This document shows, in pieces, positions 28,526 to 39,136 of a stretch of 64,000 nt of DNA (positions are counted from its first letter, which is position 1; each line of letters starts with the position of its first letter). The position numbers and the translations under genes were made by a program. Under the pieces are notes generated by a model. That model was not told the origin of the DNA. It ran no database searches and was given only the letters and a program-made list of their open reading frames with translations. The stretch lies in assembly GCA_038501785.1 (NCBI GenBank), contig JBAMJR010000195.1:3114501-3178500 (forward strand). The letters run 5' to 3'. Origin of the DNA: Myoxocephalus aenaeus (Eukaryota; Chordata; Actinopteri; Perciformes; Cottidae).

Positions 28526-29940
28526 TGCCAGTTCATGTCATTGCTTGATATTTCTCTCCTGGCTTTTTAACAAACCCAGTTGTTTTTTCTGTATCTGTAG
28601 CTTTGACTGCACCCATATCTGTTCCCCAGCCTCAAAGAACTCAGACACTACAGCTGTTATACTTGCCATTGGGAAAAAAAACAGCTCTGAAAGGACTCTC
28701 TAGAAGTCATAAATCACTCACAGTGACTATTTGCACTGTAACACACATACGATAAAACTGTTTTCACAGCTGTTTGTCATTTCAAACAGAAGTCACAGTG
28801 CTGTAGTTTATGTCTAAAGATGACTCTTTGAACCAAACTGGAAGAAAAATGTGTTTAAGACATCAATCAATGTTTAAGATTGAGAATATTCTTGGAAAAA
28901 AAAAGTTAAATATTGCTTTAAGCTTAATACGCACAATGTGGGTGTTGTGCGCATTTGTCAGTAAACATAATTTGTGCTGTTGCAGTTGACTGGCAAGGAT
29001 TCATTCATGAATCTGTTCTTTCGTTGAACCGTCTGGAATAATTTGTGGAAAAGTTTGCAAAGTTGTGTTGTGTCTATTGACACGTATACTGTGTGTCCAC
29101 GATGCCAGAGCGTGCTTTTAAACGGAGTGTGCTTTGTGGTGCCTGTACCAGCAGAGTCCCAGTTCTCCCAACATACACCAGCAAGATATGACAAGTGATT
29201 ACACAGCCACACATCACCACATGGTCTCAGACCAGCACAAACACATGACACCTACGACAAGAGCAACACTATCACTACACCATCCACATTACCGTCCTTC
29301 CTCTCTTCGCTCACTTATCCCTTGAGATGGATTATTTTGACCGTGGCTTCCATTTTCTATTACCTTTTTATTTGAATAGATCTTTAATTATTTTTTGTAA
29401 AGACTACAGATATCATAGATTAAAACTATTTCTTTGAAGATAGTGTTTGAGAAGGATGTTCTCATATTTTAAGAGTAATCATAAAACCCACTGTATACAT
29501 TAGCTATGGAGATATATGCCTGTTGGAGTTCAATTGTAGAGGGCTTCTTTGGCTTTGGGTTTATATAGTTAAGTTTGGTATGTTTGATGAACACTTTAAA
29601 TAATCTTTTTTTTTTCTTTGTTAATTTGTTGGTATTGATCTTTTGTTAGTGATTATTCTACATGTGTATTTAATCCACAATGACATGTAATATTTATTTC
29701 AATTGGATTCATATTTCTTTTTTTTATTGCTTATAATATCTACACTTTGGGTTCAAGTCCTGAATCGCTAATATAATATGCTTCCATCTGGCCGACCTCT
29801 AAATTTGATCTTACTGATAATACAGTGCAATTTTTGTGTGAACTTATATGGAGGGGAGTCCGATTTGTATAGCGTAGTAGCCCCTAACGTTTCTGTCTGG
29901 AATGGTTTTAAATGAAAAAATAAAAATACACTTGTCACTT
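28526..29940 (+). other. rab6a: rab6a 3' UTR
   Basis: AU-rich sequence after the rab6a stop codon with no other gene signal. It ends at a canonical AATAAA (29919-29924) in an A-rich context. The extent is inferred from that signal. Confidence 0.6.
29919..29924 (+). terminator. Poly(A) signal AATAAA for rab6a
   Basis: First strong AATAAA on the plus strand in a suitable place after the rab6a stop, about 1.4 kb downstream. Choice of this site is inference. Confidence 0.5.
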
Positions 29941-30399
29941 CTGCTGGAATTCATCAATGTCTTATTGACGGCTTTAAGATTTGTCTTCAACTGCTTACAT
30001 GGTGTCTTTTAAAATCTGAATTATAAATCAAAGGTTAAATACTCAGCATTGCAGGGATGTTGATCTGTAAATCTTCAGCCTATCACTTAAAAGTAAAGGT
30101 TCACTTTGTTAGAAGTGGGACAGCAATCAATAAATCCATCAAACGTGTTAAACGGCACCTTTCACGCAGGTTAGAGCAAGACTACGTTTAAAGAGAGGCT
30201 GAACAGTAATTACTAATCTACTGTGGCCTAACAACAACACACTACAACTGTGTTTTATTTGTATAACTTGAATACAGCAATCAAATATGTTGTTGGTTTT
30301 CCTTCAACGGTGTGGATCCCTGCTCTCGCGAGACTTGCAAGAATATGACCAGTCGGGGTCCTGCCATGAATGCAAGTCCCGCGACAGTATCCCGCGACT
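29941..30399. other. Short intergenic stretch between rab6a and dnajb13
   Basis: No exon seen. CpG content rises after about 30310 towards the dnajb13 start. Confidence 0.5.
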
Positions 30400-30413
30400 G
30401 TTACCCTGGAAAC
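30400..30413 (+). promoter_or_regulatory. X-box (RFX) -like site upstream of dnajb13
   Basis: GTTACCCTGGAAAC fits the RFX palindrome GTNRCC-N2-RGYAAC with one mismatch. It lies 121 bp before the dnajb13 start codon in a CpG-rich stretch. RFX factors with FOXJ1 drive motile-cilia genes, which suits a radial-spoke protein. The site is seen; its use is inferred. Confidence 0.55.
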
Positions 30414-30533
30414 CAAACTAAACACCTGCGGCTCCGCGGGTCGAGCCTCGTTATCTTGAGACCCACGGTGCGCGGGGACATATTGAGCTTTGCTTTGATT
30501 TTTGAAGTTATTTTTAAACCATTTACCTCCATA

Positions 30534-33013
30534 ATGGTTGGCGATTACTACGAGACGCTGGAAATAAACAGAAACGCCACAGACGCAGATATCAAAAAGG
30601 CGTAAGTTTTAGTAAACTATAACCACCGATATCAAACAGGTTACGTTCACCAAAACGAACGTGTTTAATGGCAGTTTTCCTCTTTTACATAACTAGATAT
30701 CGACGTCTTGCATTGAAGTTTCATCCGAGCAGCAACAGAGAAACTGGAAGCCCCGAGAAATTCAGTCAAGTGGGTGAAGCCTACGACGTGTTGAGCGACC
30801 GTGAGTAGCCTCCGACAGAAGTTGGCTGAATCTGGGAAAACAATCCACCGTCTTTTAACATGGCGACTGTGAGTCTCCAACAATAACCTGTGTTCTTTGT
30901 GACAGCTCGAAAGAAGGCAACCTACGACAAGTTTGGTCCGGAGGGTCTAACAGGTGGGATCCCACCTGAGTTTGGCAGCACTGGGGCCTGGTCATCTAAG
31001 TATGTCTACCACGGGAAGCCAGACAAAACATTCAGAGAGTTTTTTGGAGGAGACAATCCATTTGCAGGTGAGAGAAACCATACAATAAAGGTGCTTATTC
31101 AAATGTCATACTAATTGTATTAATTCAAGTTGATCCTTTGCCAGACTTCTTTACAAACGATGCACCGCTTCAGTTCGGCGGCCTGCAGCCAGAAGTGGTG
31201 AAGACACAAGGTCCTCCCATAGAGAGAGACCTTCATCTGTCCCTGGATGATCTCTTCCACGGATGCAGAAGACACATCAAGATATCTCGCAAGGTAAGAG
31301 CTATTGTACGTGAGATGACTATCTGCTTTCCTCCCACAGCTTATTCATAATTTTGTTTTCCTTTTTTGTCTGATTTGTTTACCAGGTTATGAATGAGGAT
31401 GGATGCACGTCCGGTATCAAAGACAAGATCCTGGCTATAGATGTGAAGCCCGGATGGAAAGAAGGCACGAGAATTATTTTCCCTAAAGAGGGAGATCAGG
31501 TAAAAGAACAATACATCACCATTTGCGATTTAAACAGCTGCAATAATGGTCACTGATACTGTAATACTGTGAAGGGGATTTGACCAGTTGTTCTAGTTAT
31601 TTGTCTTTAAAAAAGGGCTGAGAAAGTGTGATTTGTAATGGTTTCACTAGTGTGGTTCACGTTAGCATAAGTTGTTCTGGTTGAGGCGAGGATAAGTTAT
31701 TTTGGATAGAAGCAAATAGGCTGTGGTCATACTCTGCACGGTTCCTCTATTTCTTTGCCCAATAATGCAACATTCTTACAAGAAAGTGTTTTATGGCCTG
31801 AGTTCTGGCTTGTGGCGCTGTCCCTGGTGCTGATTTATCAAACATTCGGTTAGAGCTGATTCCTCAGCGAATGGGACTTCATTATATACAACCATAGCTT
31901 TTAGATGATATGGGATAAATCATAAAGTAGGTATTAATTTGCTTATAATTTAATGTATTTCTCTCAATGCTTATTGTAATTATTCTTGGTGAATAAGTGA
32001 TAATGTTAATAATAATAATAATAATAATAATGCATTTAATTTATATAGCGCTTTTCTTAATACTCAAAGTCGCTTATGTTGTTGAAACATGTTGATGAAA
32101 CATGACAGGAAACCTGCTCAAGCTGTTGACCACAGAATGCAAGACTGGATATATGTATCAGGGGAAGATAACCGAAAATAATGCTTAAATATGAACCTCT
32201 AAGAAAATAGATTTTTTTAAAGGTTGTAATTTCCACTGGATCTGATGCAATGCCACCAGTAGGTGGCCTCAGCTGATCTCTTTCAAAGTGCTCACATGCT
32301 TAATATAACCCACGTTGTAATTAGCGACTTATTTTTAGGGACCAAACAGCATCCCTGGAGATATTGTGTTCAGAGTGCGACAGACGAGTCATCCCCTATT
32401 CGTAAGACAACACAATGACCTGATCTACAAGGTACAAATCACTCTGCAGATGGTGAGTCATATTAATAGAAGCCAGGATCATTATTGTTCATACTTAAAG
32501 AGTTGGCTGGAGCAGTATAACACTGAACCATTCCCACAGGCCTTGACTGGGTTCTCTGTGGATGTGCAGACACTAGATGGCAGGCTAATCAGTATTCCCA
32601 TCAATGACATTGTCCAGTAAGTGGAATACTAAATAACTGATTCATGTTTTGTCATCCTATTAATTTGACTCTCTCAAAGCTGATTCAAACATAAAGATCA
32701 AAACTCTCTCTAAGAGCTGATCATAAGAAATGCAAGCCCTTTATATAAACAGTACACTGATATTACGAAGACATTTCTTGATGAATAATTTAGGTTTGTG
32801 AATCAAGTGCATCAATTACCATGTCTCTGTCTCTGATTTGTTTCACGAAACATCAGACCTTCGTACAACAAAGTTGTGACTGGAGAAGGAATGCCGCTGT
32901 CCCAAGATCCTGACCAGAGGGGAAACCTCATCATTACGTTTGACATCCAGTTTCCAGAGAAGCTCTCTGCCGAAAGGAAGTATCTGATCAAACAAGCTCT
33001 CGCTTATATGTAG
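30534..33013 (+). CDS. dnajb13: DnaJ homologue B13, radial-spoke J protein, 8 exons
   Basis: Type II (DnaJB1-like) J protein of the axonemal radial spoke, needed for sperm and motile-cilia beating in mammals. Exons: 30534..30601, 30697..30800, 30906..31067, 31145..31293, 31386..31499, 32339..32452, 32540..32616, 32857..33013; 314 aa against 316 in human. All junctions are GT-AG with matching phases. The J domain covers residues 1-65. The usual HPD tripeptide is HPS (32-34), so Hsp70 ATPase stimulation is probably lost, as in mammalian DNAJB13. There is no long Gly/Phe linker. The C-terminal peptide-binding beta domains follow, with conserved strings such as GGLQ, ERDLHLSLDDLF, DVKPGWKEGTRI, FPKEGDQGP, INDI and GEGMPL. 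No zinc finger is present. The ORF upstream of the ATG in frame is untranslated leader in my reading. Confidence 0.95.
31994..32075. repeat. (AAT)n with short retroelement-like fragment in dnajb13 intron 5
   Basis: About nine AAT units followed by tttatatagcgcttttct, a phrase I recall as common in fish interspersed repeats. The fragment is too short to classify. Confidence 0.4.
32256..32267 (+). promoter_or_regulatory. CTCF-like motif in dnajb13 intron 5
   Basis: CCAGTAGGTGGC matches the CTCF core consensus CCASYAGRKGGC at every position. No binding evidence. Confidence 0.35.
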
Positions 33014-33211
33014 TGAACCGATTCTAATACATGTGTTGCTATCCTGTGACTCATGATTAATGTGGTCATGAAAGAGAGAGACTTAGCAACACAGTTTGTA
33101 TAACTTTGACACTTTGAGTTGACATATACACTAGGAGGCGAACAAAACATAAATACATTTGTAAACAACATCCCTGTGCTACAGCATCTGCCTTCTCACA
33201 TACAATAACGG

Positions 33212-34736
33212 TTACGGTACAGCTGTGAAGTTGTGGTTCGCTGCCGTTAGGGCTCGTTTCAGCTGCTCGTACGTCACAAACATCACCACGTTCCATGAGC
33301 CCAGGCGTAGGAAAGATGGCATGAACCTCAAGGAAAAACAAACAGATAAACAACATGATAAATTGTCACTCATCCATATTAACAGCTGTTTTGTACATTT
33401 ACTTTACAACCCTGTTCTCTCTTCACCCTCCTCTATAAATGTTTGATTTATATCCTCATCAATCCTCTCAATATTGTCCACTCAGTCAATGCTTACCCTT
33501 TATAAAAGGCCAGCGGCCCCTCTTTGGTCATCATGACAGCAGCACAATTGAGGACACTGCTGTACCGGCCAAGAGCAGCGTTCATATATCTTGTCTTGAC
33601 CACATCAACTGGAGACGCAGTCACTGTAGTGCACAGCCCAGCACCAAAGGCTGATACAAAGTGGCAGGGCAGATTGTCTGTGGAGTAAAAGATGAACGTT
33701 ACTGCTCTAAAGAGAAGAACACCGGGACATAATGGCATGCCTCTGCGTCATGTTGGACTGCAGCCATTGTTTTACCTGTCAGGGGAGTGGACTTAAGGAG
33801 TGTATCCTTGATCAAATCGTATGTGACCAGCTCAGTGCAGTTGACAATTGCATTTCGTGCAATGTTTGGAGCTGTACCTGCGTGATGATGTAAAAGGGTT
33901 GTTTTAAGAAATTAAAGGAGATGCTTTAATAGCTAAATAATCACCTTAAACTCAAGCTACTGTACCTTTCCACAGACCACGAATGCCTTCTTCTTTTGCA
34001 ATGGTCTTGTAAGCATCAATAGTGCTACAGTAGCGTCTGGCCTGCCCTGGAGTCCTGCCCTGTGCCTGGAGGCGGACCTTCACTACATCTGTAGGCTGAG
34101 CAAAAGCTACCGCCATGGCCCCAGTGGTACTTCCTGCGAGCAGCCGACTGCCGATACCAACCTCTGAACCAGAGAGGAGGCAGGTGTCAGGCCTGATTGG
34201 TGCAGGACTAGCTAAGATCAGAATACATTTATAGACACTCACGATCAGAGCCTTTGGTGTAGAACTGTTTGACAGAGTCATAGAGACCAATGCGGACAGA
34301 GGCGAAGCTCATCTGCCTCTGGAGTCCTGCCACCAGGCCACTGTAAAGGCTCCTGGGCCCCTCTGTGCGCACCATGGTGGTGATGGTGCCAAACACTCCA
34401 CGGTACTTCACTGCAGACCCTTTCCCTGCAGCTGCTGAAGCCCTGACCTCTCCTTGAATCTGTGCAAGATAAAAGGTTATAATAGGTGAAGATAAGAAAG
34501 AATGGGGCACTGTTTCATCCAGTATACTCACATACGTATGTGCACATTCAATACCAACATTTGATGTGTTGATGGGAATAAACTTTGATATTTGCAGCAA
34601 GCTTGTTTACCTGAAGCCGCACTTTGGCGGTGTCCAGGGGAAAGGTGAGCAGGTCGGCGAAGCAGCCGGCAGCTCCGGCTCCTACAAACTTCACAGCTGC
34701 TGATGGAGGCACATCTGCAGGTCCAAATCCAACCAT
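33212..34736 (-). CDS. ucp2: Mitochondrial uncoupling protein 2, six coding exons
   Basis: Inner-membrane anion carrier of the SLC25 family; UCP2 exports C4 metabolites and limits mitochondrial ROS. CDS is complement(join(33212..33326,33497..33677,33776..33877,33966..34163,34243..34459,34611..34736)), 312 aa. All junctions are GT-AG and phases agree. Three carrier repeats each carry the Px[DE]xx[KR] signature: PLDTAKVRLQ, QPTDVVKVR and SPVDVVKTR. The N-terminus MVGFGPADVPPSAAVKFVGA is of the fish UCP2 type. The gene lies next to dnajb13 as in mammals and is convergent with it, only 198 bp between stop codons. Two non-coding exons upstream complete the eight-exon layout known from mammals. A TATA-like TATTTAAA lies upstream of them. 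Confidence 0.95.
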
Positions 34737-35056
34737 TTTCCCCGAATTATTTCGATCAATAGATGGATTGAAGAGTGGCTTATTAATGTAGACAGGACAA
34801 GACGCTCCTCCAAAATCTGAAAAAGATAGACCCCAAAACACATTTCATCCAAATGTATTTTATGGAAAAGTGCCCTGAGCTATTGTATGGCTCATTTAAC
34901 ACCTTCATTAAGCAAAAGAAGCATCCTAAAGTAGAGGTTTCAGTGATGCTAAATGGAAGACAGCTGTTCAGTACATTATGTGCAGACAGGGCTCACTTAA
35001 GCTAAAACACATTACACTTTGTATTTAAAGTGTGAGTTTTGGTTATTCATTCTTAC

Positions 35057-35210
35057 CTTTAATGGAACAGTTTATGAAAGAAACATTAGATATCAGGATT
35101 CTCTAAAGGAGTCTCTCTGGCTGAACTTTGTCCCAGCTATCATTTGGTTTCCTTGTTTTTCCATAGAAGATTTGTCAGAAGTGATGAGCCTTAAAATCAT
35201 ACTCCAAAAC
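35057..35210 (-). other. ucp2: ucp2 non-coding exon 2 (5' UTR)
   Basis: On the minus strand a long pyrimidine tract ends tttcttttcag at 35211, and the exon ends CATTAAAG|gtaagaat, a near-perfect donor. The next acceptor (cttttttcag|ATTTTGG, exon high end 34816) leads to the coding exon with 80 bases of leader. Mammalian UCP2 also has a non-coding exon 2. Confidence 0.75.
35093..35200 (-). CDS. Upstream ORF in ucp2 exon 2, 35 codons
   Basis: Starts ATGATTTTAAGG on the minus strand and ends TCCTGA inside non-coding exon 2, before the main start codon. It begins MILRLITSDKSS and ends QRDSFRES. Two further in-frame ATGs lie inside it. Mammalian UCP2 mRNA is known to carry a 36-codon upstream ORF in exon 2 that strongly reduces translation. 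Similar position and length suggest a conserved translational brake. Whether the peptide itself is conserved I cannot tell here. Confidence 0.6.
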   Translation of the reverse strand: MILRLITSDKSSMEKQGNQMIAGTKFSQRDSFRES

Positions 35211-35302
35211 CTGAAAAGAAAAAAACAGACATAATGTAAAAAAACAAAAGCATCGAAAGGGTACAACAATAGTACATATATAACCAGAATACACACATAT
35301 AC

Positions 35303-35395
35303 CGTTATTTCAGTTGTAGAAGTTAAAATGCCTGGTAAAACGCCTCTCCAAGTGACAATAGCCCAATGAATCGTTGAATGAACAGGATGCAGTAG
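35303..35395 (-). other. ucp2: ucp2 non-coding exon 1 and transcription start (approximate)
   Basis: The donor AATAACG|gtatatg lies at 35301-35302 on the minus strand. A TATA-like TATTTAAA (plus-strand 35417-35424) sits where it would place the start near 35390. The upper boundary is an estimate. Confidence 0.5.
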
Positions 35396-35416
35396 TGTGA
35401 GGAAGAGAGCCGCCTC

Positions 35417-35424
35417 TTTAAATA
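35417..35424 (-). promoter_or_regulatory. TATA-like box of ucp2
   Basis: Minus-strand TATTTAAA followed downstream by aligned splice signals of two 5' exons. Confidence 0.5.
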
Positions 35425-36175
35425 CTGCCCTGTTCTTGTTACATCATGGCATGTGTTGCCGGTTGGGCCCCACCCCCACTATATCTATATGGTCCGCCTG
35501 CTGGAAGACTGTAAACCTGCCTGCGTGACGAACAGCCTCTGGTTGTGTTTGTCTGATTCTGTATGTGTTGGAACATATTTTATCTCCGTCCCCTTGACTT
35601 CATAATCAGGCTTCCTCTGTGTTGTGTCCTCGGACCAACAACGACATCACAACAAACTGTAAAAAGCATAATGTGATTGATTAGACAGGCTCAATGTATT
35701 GAGAGTTGAATTGCCAAATTTGATTTTCGCTAATACAAGTTTTGTTACGTCAGTTATCCATGTGGAGGTCTATGTATTAGATTATAGTACAGGGAGCACA
35801 GAGAGAAATTAAATGCTGTGTCATGCTGATTATTCAAGAACAGCGCCCACCAAATTTGATCCGTATGTTCAGACCATTTCTCTCAGCACAGCTTCTTTTT
35901 TTTAAGAAGTGATCCATGACCTCTTACTGCAATGATTGATCAACAGGGCTATGTAAAGCAATACAGCATTTACTTTCTACGTTATTTGTCAGAAGTTATT
36001 TTACACATCCTGTGTAGTTGTCTCATTTGCCTTGAAGACTTTGAGATGGTGTCTACTGCTAATTTCTGCCACAATGAAATATACTGAATAGTGTCCCACT
36101 TAAATCCCCAGATGCTCTGAATTCAGTAATCTAATCTAAATCTAATTGATCACTCCACTTCAGTCACTTTGTAAA

Positions 36176-36225
<50 letters not shown>

Positions 36226-36993
36226 CACGTTTTTAAACAGTATCCCAGGGTTGGCGGATGTAACAAAGCTAACAAAGCATAAAAAGAAAATTAAATAATA
36301 GACAAAGAACAAAAATGGCACTTTTTTTATTCATTTTCGCATCATTTGTTACTGTTTGCAACATATTAATGACTTATCGACCAGCAATAAATCATGCTAT
36401 TTACAATGAGCAGCACATTGATTTACCTATAAGTCCCTGATCGCATATACAAACAATGGTAAACATTGTAAACCACAACACGGGAAGCGACATGAGGAAC
36501 ATAGAAATGGTCACTGTTTAGATCTGTGTTGCCAGAATCAATATGTCTATTTCCCTCATGGAAATCCTAACCTGAATAACAGATACAATTACACCGTAAC
36601 ATTGCTCACACTATCTCACAGTTCATTCTTGTAAACATCCATTTTCAAAGGTATGTAACAGCAAGCTGATCAAGGGTTTAGTAGCCTATATACAGTATGT
36701 AGAAAAGAGATCAAACATACAGTAACCCTGTGGAATTACAATTGCACAGCCCTCTTACACGCCTGAATAAACATTTTTAAAGCACAAAATGTCTCTTTAT
36801 ACTTGCATCCCTAAATCATTCTGGTATTGCAACGATGTCCTCAGAGTCTGTTTATTTAGGAAGTTGAAGAGCTTCATCTTGCTGCCACGAGTCTTCCTCA
36901 CATCTTTTTCCAACCCTGGGTCACCACTGCATCGCGGTGAAGGTTAGGCCTTTGTGTCTGTGCAGTCTAAAGAAATAGTCTGACAAGCTGAGG
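35425..36993. other. Region between the ucp2 promoter and ucp3 stop
   Basis: AT-rich, no exon recognised. It contains the (AT)n run at 36179-36221. The ucp3 3' UTR should occupy the part next to 36993 on the minus strand; the poly(A) site is not identified. Confidence 0.5.
36179..36221. repeat. (AT)n microsatellite
   Basis: About 21 AT units between ucp2 and ucp3. Self-complementary and able to form a cruciform. Confidence 0.95.
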
Positions 36994-38404
36994 TCAAAAC
37001 GGTGACTCCCAGTACTGTTGTGCTCCTCTTTTAATTTGTTCATATGTCACAAACATCACAATGTTCCACGACCCCAGTCGCAGGAAAGAAGGCATGAACC
37101 TAAAGGAGACAACGGAAAGGAAAGTAAGGAAGTGTCCCAATAAGGTTGTATTCTTGTGGTTTGGTTCATTGCTCTGGAGGCGCGTGCTTACCCTTTATAG
37201 AAGGCTGTGAGTCCTTCATTTCTCACCATGGTGAGAGCACAGTTGATGGAGCTCCTGTACTGGCCGTCTGCCGAATTCATGTACCGCGTTTTGACGACAT
37301 CCACAGGGGAAGCCACTACTGTTGTGCAGAAGCCTGCACTAAAGGCAGCAGTGAAGTGGCACGGCAGGTTGTCTGTGGGAGAAAAGAAGCTGGATCACAT
37401 TCTTCCAGAATAATATTTGGATGTATAAAAAATTTGAATCATATTTTCAGTTTCTGCATTAATGTCTTTGCTTTACCACCACACCTGTCATTAGGCCATA
37501 CTTCAGGATGAGTTCTTTGGTCATGTCATAGGTCACCAGCTCTGCACAGTTTACAATGGAATTACGGGTGATGTTGGGCATACAACCTAAAAATAAAAAA
37601 AAGGGAGTACGGTCACGAGAATACCATGATAAGAAATATATATAACGCTTTTTAAAATAAATATATATTTGAAGTAACATGACAAGCACCTTTCCAAAGT
37701 CCCCGTACTCCCTCATTTCGGGCAATCGTCTTGTAGGCTTCCAGGGTGCTGTTGTATCTCCTCCCACCGTCAGCCAGTCGCACCTGGGCTTGGAAACGCA
37801 CCTTCACCACATCTGTTGGTTGAGCTAAAGCCACAGCCAGGGCTCCTGTGGTACATCCCGCCAAGAGCCGAGTCACAATCCCAGCACCTGCGCAGCAGTA
37901 TTTTAGTCACAATGAAGCAGTGGGAAAGAAGCCACCTGGTTCCTTTATGACTCAATGATACTCAGGTTGTGCAACTCACTCTCAGTGCCTCGAGTGTAGA
38001 ATTGCTTCATGGAGTCGTAAAGGCCGATTCGGATAGAGGCGAAGCTCATCTGCCTCTGGAGTCCTGCCACCAATCCGTTGTAAAGACTCCTGGACCCCTC
38101 TGTGCGCACTATGGTGGTGATGGTGCCAAACACTCCCCGATACTTCAATGCACTGCCCCCTTTAACGTTCTGAGATTCTCCCTGAATCTGGACAGTAACA
38201 TTACATTCAAGAATTGTTAAGTCTTTATAAAACATATTTGGAGCCAAATTAAGTTCAAATGTGTCTCCTGCTTCTAACCTGTAGTCTGACTTTGGCGGTA
38301 TCCAATGGAAAGGTGATGAGGTCAGCGATGCAGCCCGCCGTGCCTGCTCCGAAGAACTTAACTGCCGCAGAGGGCACCGCGTCTTTGGGCTTGATGCCAA
38401 CCAT
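36994..38404 (-). CDS. ucp3: Mitochondrial uncoupling protein 3, six coding exons
   Basis: Second SLC25 carrier, in tandem with ucp2. CDS is complement(join(36994..37099,37192..37372,37485..37586,37690..37887,37980..38187,38279..38404)), 306 aa. Exons 1, 3, 4 and 5 have exactly the lengths of the ucp2 exons (126, 198, 102, 181 nt); exon 2 is 9 nt shorter and exon 6 is 9 nt shorter. The three carrier signatures PLDTAKVRLQ, QPTDVVKVR and SPVDVVKTR are intact. The N-terminus MVGIKPKDAVPSAAVKFFGA and the position beside ucp2 indicate ucp3 rather than ucp1, which sits elsewhere in fish genomes. UCP3 is the muscle-biased paralogue in mammals. A non-coding exon with a TATA box lies 0.6 kb upstream, as in mammals. 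Confidence 0.92.
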
Positions 38405-38998
38405 TTCTACGTCTAGGTTGATGAATGGAAAAATCTGCACTTAATGCTTTTTCCCCCCCCAGGACCCCTGTGCATATCAAACCACACACGGCAAAGAAAG
38501 TCATCACTCAGCTCAAGACAGACACACACACAATCTCACATTTAAACACAGTTGGTTCTGATTACAACATCCACATTTGTCCAGTAACTGTGGTAAAACC
38601 TAATTGTACTTGAGTGTACAACAATATGTGTTAATGCTAAACATTGCTCATGCCTGTAAGCTTCAAGTTTTTTTTGAGAAGTACTCTTTAGTCTTTGTAA
38701 CATTACAAACTGTTATGGAAATGCCTTGGGCCATAAACGCTGTTTTAGGGGAGTCAGCCAGCATACTGCCTCTGACTTTAAAAACAAGCATTTATCGTTT
38801 ACTTGTCATTCAAGGAGAGTTTGTATTGTTGGTTTCACATATTTCATTAATAGCTGTGTCCTTATGATAGCTGAATAATGCAGTGTAACTGAAGCAGACA
38901 TACAAAACCTTTCAGAGTTCAAGCACTTGAATATTTATTTTTCATTGGTCATGAAAGTAAGTTTTTAAAATTACTGTTATCTTCATGTGGGAGTTTAC

Positions 38999-39105
38999 CG
39001 AGATAGTTTTCCAGGAAAGTTATAATCCAGCACAGAGAAAGAATATACAGTCCTTTCGGCAGTTAGTCCCTCCTGTGTCCTCGTCCCATGCTGTATGCTT
39101 TGTGT
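38999..39105 (-). other. ucp3: ucp3 non-coding exon 1 (upper end approximate)
   Basis: Minus-strand donor CTATCTCG|gtaaactc at 38997-38998. The matching acceptor gtgcag|ATTTTTCC starts the coding exon at 38434, leaving 30 bases of leader before the ATG. A TATATAA box lies 25-30 bp above the estimated start. An 8-codon upstream ORF may lie near the 5' end. Confidence 0.6.
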
Positions 39106-39129
39106 GGAAGGATAAGAAGACGCTGCTGA

Positions 39130-39136
39130 TTATATA
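39130..39136 (-). promoter_or_regulatory. TATA box of ucp3
   Basis: TATATAA on the minus strand, well placed for a start near 39105 and followed by a good splice donor. Confidence 0.6.
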
